The notes under the pieces: generated by a model
Seen by the model: only the letters and a program-made list of their open reading frames with translations
What the model was told of the DNA's origin: nothing
The model's database searches: none
Position numbers and translations under genes: made by a program
DNA from: JACMNW01 sp031402355
GTDB taxonomy: Bacteria > Pseudomonadota > Alphaproteobacteria > Rhodobacterales > Rhodobacteraceae
DNA length: 36,715 bases
NCBI GenBank assembly: GCA_031402355.1
Contig: JANNSG010000061.1
Coordinates: 1 to 36,715, forward strand
Direction: 5' to 3'
Shown: positions 32,385-36,715 of the stretch, in pieces
Layout of the letters: every line of letters begins with the position of its first letter
Position numbering within the stretch: position 1 is the first letter of the stretch

Positions 32385-34703
32385 TTATCCTGCCGTCAGA
32401 AGCGGCGGTTTGGCCTTTGTCAGTGCAGGTTTTTGCGGCTCTTCTATATCAAGAACAATCGCATCGTCCTTCATCCCGACCTTGACCAGGCCACCCTTCA
32501 TCAGCTTGCCGAACAGCAATTCCTCTGCCAGCGGCTTTTTGATATGCTCCTGGATCACTCGGCCAAGCGGACGGGCGCCCATTTTATCGTCATAGCCTTT
32601 ATCACCCAGCCAAGTGGCGGCATCGGCCGAGATTTCGATATGGACGTTGCGGTCAAGCAGTTGTGCCTCGAGCTGCAGCACGAATTTTTCAACCACCTGG
32701 CGGATAATGTCTTTGCCAAGCGGGGCAAAACTGATCACAGCATCAAGGCGGTTGCGGAATTCGGGTGTGAATGTGCGTTCAATTGCAGCGGTATCTTCGC
32801 CTGTGCGCCGTTCACGGCCAAAACCGATGGCCGATTGCGACTGTTCACGCGCCCCAGCATTTGACGTCATGATCAGGATGACATTGCGAAAGTCAACCGA
32901 CCGGCCATTGTGATCGGTCAGCTTGCCGTGATCCATCACCTGCAGTAGGATGTTGTAGACATCGGGGTGGGCTTTTTCCATCTCGTCCAGCAGCAGCACG
33001 CAATGCGGGTGCTGATCAATGCCGTCGGTCAACATGCCGCCCTGATCAAAGCCGACATAGCCCGGAGGCGCACCAATCAGGCGCGAAACCGCGTGTTTTT
33101 CCATGTATTCCGACATGTCAAACCGCAGCAGTTCAACGCCCAGGGTGGAGGCGAGTTGCTTTGCGACTTCGGTTTTGCCGACACCTGTCGGACCAGCGAA
33201 CAAATAATTGCCGATGGGCTTTTCAGGCTCCCGCAGGCCCGCGCGGGCCAGTTTTATCGCTGACGCAAGCGCCTCGATGGCCTTATCCTGCCCGAAAACC
33301 ACGCGTTTGAGAGATTTTTCCAGATCGCGCAGCACCTCAGCATCGTCTTTGGATACCGATTTCGCCGGGATGCGGGCGATTTTGGCGACGACGGCTTCGA
33401 TTTCCTTGATGCCGATCTGCTTGCGGCGTTTGGAGTCAGTCAGCAGATGCTGGGCCGCACCCGCTTCGTCGATCACGTCGATGGCGCTATCGGGCAGTTT
33501 GCGGTCGTTGATATAGCGTGCTGCCAGCTCCACAGCGACCTTGATTGCCTCGGCGGTGTAGCGCAGATCATGATGTTCTTCAAAGTGTGGCTTCAGACCC
33601 ATCAAAATCTTGATGGCATCCGGAACCGAGGGTTCATTCACGTCAATCTTCTGGAAGCGGCGCGAAAGGGCACGGTCTTTTTCAAAATGCTGCCGGAATT
33701 CCTTGTAGGTGGTCGACCCCATGCAGCGCAATTTGCCGCCCTGCAAGGCCGGTTTCAGCAGGTTGGACGCATCCATAGCCCCGCCAGACGTGGCACCTGC
33801 CCCGATGACAGTATGAATTTCGTCAATGAACAGAATGGCATCGGGGTGATCTTCCACCTCTTTGACAACCGCCTTCAGCCGTTCTTCGAAATCGCCGCGG
33901 TACCGCGTGCCGGCCAGCAACGCCCCCATATCGAGGCTGTAAATCGTCGCGCGCGACAGAATGTCCGGCGTTTCCTTGTTGATGATCTTGCGCGCCAAGC
34001 CTTCGGCAATGGCGGTTTTGCCGACCCCGGGATCCCCAACCAGCAGCGGGTTGTTCTTGCGTCTGCGGCACAGCACCTGAATGCACCGCTCCACTTCCGC
34101 CTCGCGCCCGATCAACGGATCGACATCGCCTTTTTTGGCTTTGACGTTCAGATCAACGCAATACTTGGATAGCGCAGATTCTTTTGCCTCGCCCGCTTCG
34201 GCCTTTGGGGTTTCATGCTGCTCTTCGGCACCGGAAACTGAGCGTGGTTCGCCAAAAGACGGATCTTTGGCGACGCCATGGGCGATGAAATTCACCGCGT
34301 CATAGCGGGTCATGTCCTGCTCTTGCAGGAAATATGCCGCGTTTGATTCGCGTTCGGCAAAGATCGCGACAAGCACGTTGGCCCCGGTTACTTCGGTACG
34401 GCCGGAAGACTGCACATGGATCGCGGCACGTTGAATGACACGCTGAAACGCAGCCGTCGGAACGGCTTCGGATCCTTCAACCTCGGTCACCAGAGTTGAC
34501 AGATCATCGTCGATGAAATCGACAAGCGTCTTGCGCAAAAGGATCAGATTGACGGAACAGGCCTTCATCACCCGCTCGGCATCTGGTTCGTCAATCAGCG
34601 CCAGAAGCAGATGTTCCAGCGTTGCGAGTTCGTGACGGCGCGCATTCGCCAGGGCAAGGGCGCCATGAATGGCTTGCTCGAGTGTGGTTGAAAACGATGG
34701 CAC
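32385..34703 (-). CDS. clpA: ATP-dependent Clp protease ATP-binding subunit ClpA
   Basis: AAA+ unfoldase, 772 residues, feeding substrates into ClpP. It starts with GTG at 34703 (VPSFSTTLEQAI), eight bases after AGGAGC; the frame is open 76 codons further without family character. Domains: Clp N-repeats (1-145), an acidic linker (155-175), AAA1 with Walker A GDPGVGKT at 223-230, AAA2 with GPTGVGKT at 504-511, and the ClpP-docking loop IGF at 626-628. No clpS adaptor gene is adjacent within the window. Confidence 0.96.
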   Translation of the reverse strand: MPSFSTTLEQAIHGALALANARRHELATLEHLLLALIDEPDAERVMKACSVNLILLRKTLVDFIDDDLSTLVTEVEGSEAVPTAAFQRVIQRAAIHVQSSGRTEVTGANVLVAIFAERESNAAYFLQEQDMTRYDAVNFIAHGVAKDPSFGEPRSVSGAEEQHETPKAEAGEAKESALSKYCVDLNVKAKKGDVDPLIGREAEVERCIQVLCRRRKNNPLLVGDPGVGKTAIAEGLARKIINKETPDILSRATIYSLDMGALLAGTRYRGDFEERLKAVVKEVEDHPDAILFIDEIHTVIGAGATSGGAMDASNLLKPALQGGKLRCMGSTTYKEFRQHFEKDRALSRRFQKIDVNEPSVPDAIKILMGLKPHFEEHHDLRYTAEAIKVAVELAARYINDRKLPDSAIDVIDEAGAAQHLLTDSKRRKQIGIKEIEAVVAKIARIPAKSVSKDDAEVLRDLEKSLKRVVFGQDKAIEALASAIKLARAGLREPEKPIGNYLFAGPTGVGKTEVAKQLASTLGVELLRFDMSEYMEKHAVSRLIGAPPGYVGFDQGGMLTDGIDQHPHCVLLLDEMEKAHPDVYNILLQVMDHGKLTDHNGRSVDFRNVILIMTSNAGAREQSQSAIGFGRERRTGEDTAAIERTFTPEFRNRLDAVISFAPLGKDIIRQVVEKFVLQLEAQLLDRNVHIEISADAATWLGDKGYDDKMGARPLGRVIQEHIKKPLAEELLFGKLMKGGLVKVGMKDDAIVLDIEEPQKPALTKAKPPLLTAG

Positions 34704-34839
34704 TTGGTCGTGCTCCTGTTCCTGCGGGTCAGTTGGGCAGTGCGCCGTTCCTGACCGTGACCTCATAAGGTTAAGCTTCGGTTTTATTTCGCTCACTTCA
34801 AGGGTAAAATGGGGCGAATTTCTGTTTGGTGAAGGGGGG

Positions 34840-34852
34840 TCACAAAATGTGA
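34840..34852. promoter_or_regulatory. Inverted repeat upstream of clpA
   Basis: TCACA (34840-34844), AAA, TGTGA (34848-34852) form a perfect palindrome between gloB and clpA, about 140 bases before the clpA start. The half-site order is the reverse of a CRP site. It may be an operator for clpA; nothing else supports this. Confidence 0.3.
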
Positions 34853-34875
34853 TCCGTTTGCATGGGTTGGCCGGG

Positions 34876-35643
34876 TTAAAAGCTGTCTTTTCGGGCACGT
34901 AGGTCGGCGAAGACTTCCGCGCTGGTTGCATTTGGGGTGCCGAGAGTGGTTTTCATTTCTGCAGCAGCGGCGCGCAGGAACGGGTTGGTGGCGAGTTCGT
35001 CGGCAAGGCGCGATGGCACGGTGGCCAGCCCCTGCGACCGGGCGGCGTTGATCCGGTCATTGCGCAAGATAAGGTCGGGATTGCCGGGTTCAAGGGCCAG
35101 CGCGAACCGCATGTTGGCGGCAGTGTATTCGTGGCCCGAACAGATCAGAGTTTCGGGCGGCAGTCTGGCCAGTTTGGACAGGCTGTCCCACATTTGTGCG
35201 GGCGTGCCTTCAAACAGCCGACCGCAGCCCATGGCCATCAGGCTGTCGGCGGTGAAGGCAAGCGCGGAGGTGGGGAAGTAAAAGGCTATGTGCCCGACCG
35301 TGTGGCCGGCCACGTCGATGACATGACCGACCTCGGCCCCGATGGTAACGCTGTCACCTTCCCTAAGGGCCGCATCAAGCGGCGGCAGGCGATGGGCGTC
35401 AGCCGCAGCCCCAATCACCCGCGCACCGGTGGTTGCAACCAGGGCTGCAACACCGTCGATATGATCCCAATGGTGATGGGTCACAAAAATCTGCTGCAAT
35501 GACCAGCCGCGCAGGGCCAGCGCCTCAACGATCGGGGCCGCGTCAGGGACATCGAAGACGGCCGTAGCCCCGGTTGCGGCATCGCGGACGATGTAGGCGT
35601 AGTTATCTTGCAAGCAAGGAACCGTCACCAGCGTTAACGCCAT
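34876..35643 (-). CDS. gloB: Hydroxyacylglutathione hydrolase (glyoxalase II)
   Basis: Metallo-beta-lactamase-fold enzyme of 255 residues that hydrolyses S-lactoylglutathione in methylglyoxal detoxification. The metal motif THHHWDH gives H56, H58, D60 and H61; further ligands fit GHTVGH, FTADSLM and CSGHEY. The C-terminal part (NPFLRAA) is the usual glutathione-binding helical region. It is upstream of clpA on the same strand and divergent from the methyltransferase. Confidence 0.95.
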   Translation of the reverse strand: MALTLVTVPCLQDNYAYIVRDAATGATAVFDVPDAAPIVEALALRGWSLQQIFVTHHHWDHIDGVAALVATTGARVIGAAADAHRLPPLDAALREGDSVTIGAEVGHVIDVAGHTVGHIAFYFPTSALAFTADSLMAMGCGRLFEGTPAQMWDSLSKLARLPPETLICSGHEYTAANMRFALALEPGNPDLILRNDRINAARSQGLATVPSRLADELATNPFLRAAAAEMKTTLGTPNATSAEVFADLRARKDSF

Positions 35644-35706
35644 GGTATTTGCTCTTTCATTGACTATGTTCTGTCAAAGCTTTCGCCCGGAAAGGCCCCG
35701 GCTGCA

Positions 35707-36444
35707 ATGCATCTAGACGTATTGGACTTACGTAACTTTTACTACCGCACCGCTTTGGGCCGTGTGGCGCAGCGCGCTGTGCGTGATCAGGTAACTACAT
35801 TCTGGCCGCCCGCATTGGCGCAGGCGCAGACGGTGGTCGGGTTCGGTTTTGCGGTGCCTTTGCTTCGCCCATATCTTGCCGATGCGCGCCGGGTGATCGG
35901 TCTGATGCCGGGGCCGCAAGGCGTCATGCCCTGGCCTGCGGGGGCCGACAATGTGGCGGCGCTTTGCGAAGATGCAAACTGGCCACTGCAGACCGGCATG
36001 GTAGACCGCCTGATCGTGATGCACGGGCTGGAGACATCGGAAAACCCCAGTACCGTGCTGGACGAGGCGCAGCGCGTTCTGGGCCCGGGAGGGCGGGCAC
36101 TGTTCATTGTGCCAAGCCGCATCGGATTGTGGTCGCGGCGCGATGGTACGCCCTTCGGCTTTGGCCGCCCCTATTCGATGAGCCAACTCGAAGCACAGCT
36201 GAAAAAGCACAACTTTACCCCTGAACGCAGCACGACGGCCCTGTTTGCCCCGCCTTCGCAAGGCCGGTTCTGGCTGCGCACCGCTGATTTTTGGGAACGG
36301 ATGGGGCGGCGGATCGGCCCCTGGGCGGCGGGCGGAGTGTTGATGGTGGAAGTCAGCAAGCAGGTCTACGCCCCCACACGCGGCGGCCTGAAGTCGGCGG
36401 TTCGCAAACCGCGAAAGGTGCTTGAAGCAATTCCGGCCGCATAG
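35707..36444 (+). CDS. Class I SAM-dependent methyltransferase
   Basis: A 245-residue protein of the UbiE/methyltransferase-11 type. MHLDVLDLRNFYYRTALGR at the start, VVGFGFAVPLLRPYL as a degenerate SAM motif I (GxGxxxP), and LDEAQRVLGPGGRALFIVPS as the late motif are seen. The substrate is unknown. Divergent from gloB, 63 bases apart; this pair is a usual Rhodobacterales neighbourhood, by memory. A G-rich GGAAAGG lies upstream. Confidence 0.85.
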   Translation: MHLDVLDLRNFYYRTALGRVAQRAVRDQVTTFWPPALAQAQTVVGFGFAVPLLRPYLADARRVIGLMPGPQGVMPWPAGADNVAALCEDANWPLQTGMVDRLIVMHGLETSENPSTVLDEAQRVLGPGGRALFIVPSRIGLWSRRDGTPFGFGRPYSMSQLEAQLKKHNFTPERSTTALFAPPSQGRFWLRTADFWERMGRRIGPWAAGGVLMVEVSKQVYAPTRGGLKSAVRKPRKVLEAIPAA

Positions 36445-36446
36445 TC

Positions 36447-36465
36447 TGCCGTCGGGATGACGGCA
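36447..36465 (+). terminator. Hairpin after the methyltransferase gene
   Basis: TGCCGTC (36447-36453) pairs with GACGGCA (36459-36465), loop GGGAT, directly after the stop codon. There is no T-run, so it may be a Rho-dependent end or an mRNA-stability hairpin. Confidence 0.4.
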
Positions 36466-36715
36466 ACCCATCAACCGGCCCGGTGGCGCACCCGGCGCCT
36501 GTGACCAGCAACTGATTCACGCTTAAGTGAAGGAATTCCGGGCAGCCCGATGGTTTTGCTGGCTTTCCCGGCCTACAAACCGTCGCAGGTTCCCAAGGCT
36601 CAACACAAGGTATTGAAATCTATATAAACTTTGCCCGCGACTTTCTATGCAGAAAGGTTGCGGGGCCGCAAAGGCTCTGCTACACCCCGCCCAAATCGAG
36701 ACGCATGCGATATGT
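36466..36715. other. Window end, no supported gene
   Basis: About 250 bases without a convincing coding frame on either strand. A stretch near 36610-36630 is AT-rich (TATTGAAATCTATATAAAC), suggesting a promoter for a gene beyond the window. Confidence 0.4.

Overview
The window is a chromosomal segment of an alphaproteobacterium, most likely a member of the Rhodobacterales (Rhodobacteraceae / Roseobacter group). The reasons are the high-GC codon use (about 60% by eye), the gene order hisS-hisZ-hisG, a short HisG that needs HisZ, a class II (B12) ribonucleotide reductase next to a DUF1489 gene, a bdhA-patatin pair, a Hint-domain protein, and hisC directly followed by tyrC. Almost all of it reads as ordinary core genome, densely packed, with a few accessory insertions.

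Layout: (1) 192-5610: dnaE, then on the minus strand a small AT-rich secreted protein, an AbrB-family membrane protein and slyX. (2) 5701-9228: hisS, hisZ and hisG, with an AT-rich patch inside hisS and a GC-rich double hairpin between hisS and hisZ. (3) 9311-12554: a second small secreted protein, a DUF1489 gene and nrdJ with its terminator. (4) 12810-15683: a tight operon of a membrane protein, 3-hydroxybutyrate dehydrogenase, a patatin-like lipase and a secreted NTF2-like protein, which suggests polyhydroxybutyrate or lipid turnover. (5) 15709-19171: an MFS exporter and a secreted cupin protein, divergent from a peroxiredoxin-like protein whose 3' end overlaps a LysR regulator. (6) 19671-22942: a Hint-domain protein, rpsD with a complex leader, a UPF0114 membrane protein and an AraC regulator. 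A decayed methyltransferase lies directly upstream of the AraC gene. (7) 23325-27792: hisC, tyrC, an extensin-like (M15-like) protein, a DUF2125 protein and a ChaC-like enzyme. (8) 27867-31711: an ExbB/TolQ/MotA-type channel, a long coiled-coil OmpA/MotB-type partner and a DUF2189 membrane protein. (9) 31716-36444: a ccdAB toxin-antitoxin pair wedged before clpA, then gloB and a divergent methyltransferase.

I found no CRISPR array, prophage, insertion sequence, tRNA or rRNA. The items most worth a second look are: the mosaic AT-rich insertion domain of hisS; the rpsD leader, where a promoter is followed at once by a terminator-like hairpin; the ion-driven motor-like pair, which recalls Zorya ZorAB but has its coiled coil on the periplasmic subunit; the ccdB gene without the classic gyrase-poisoning C-terminal tripeptide; and the collapsed methyltransferase gene. 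I did not find a clear new multi-gene system.
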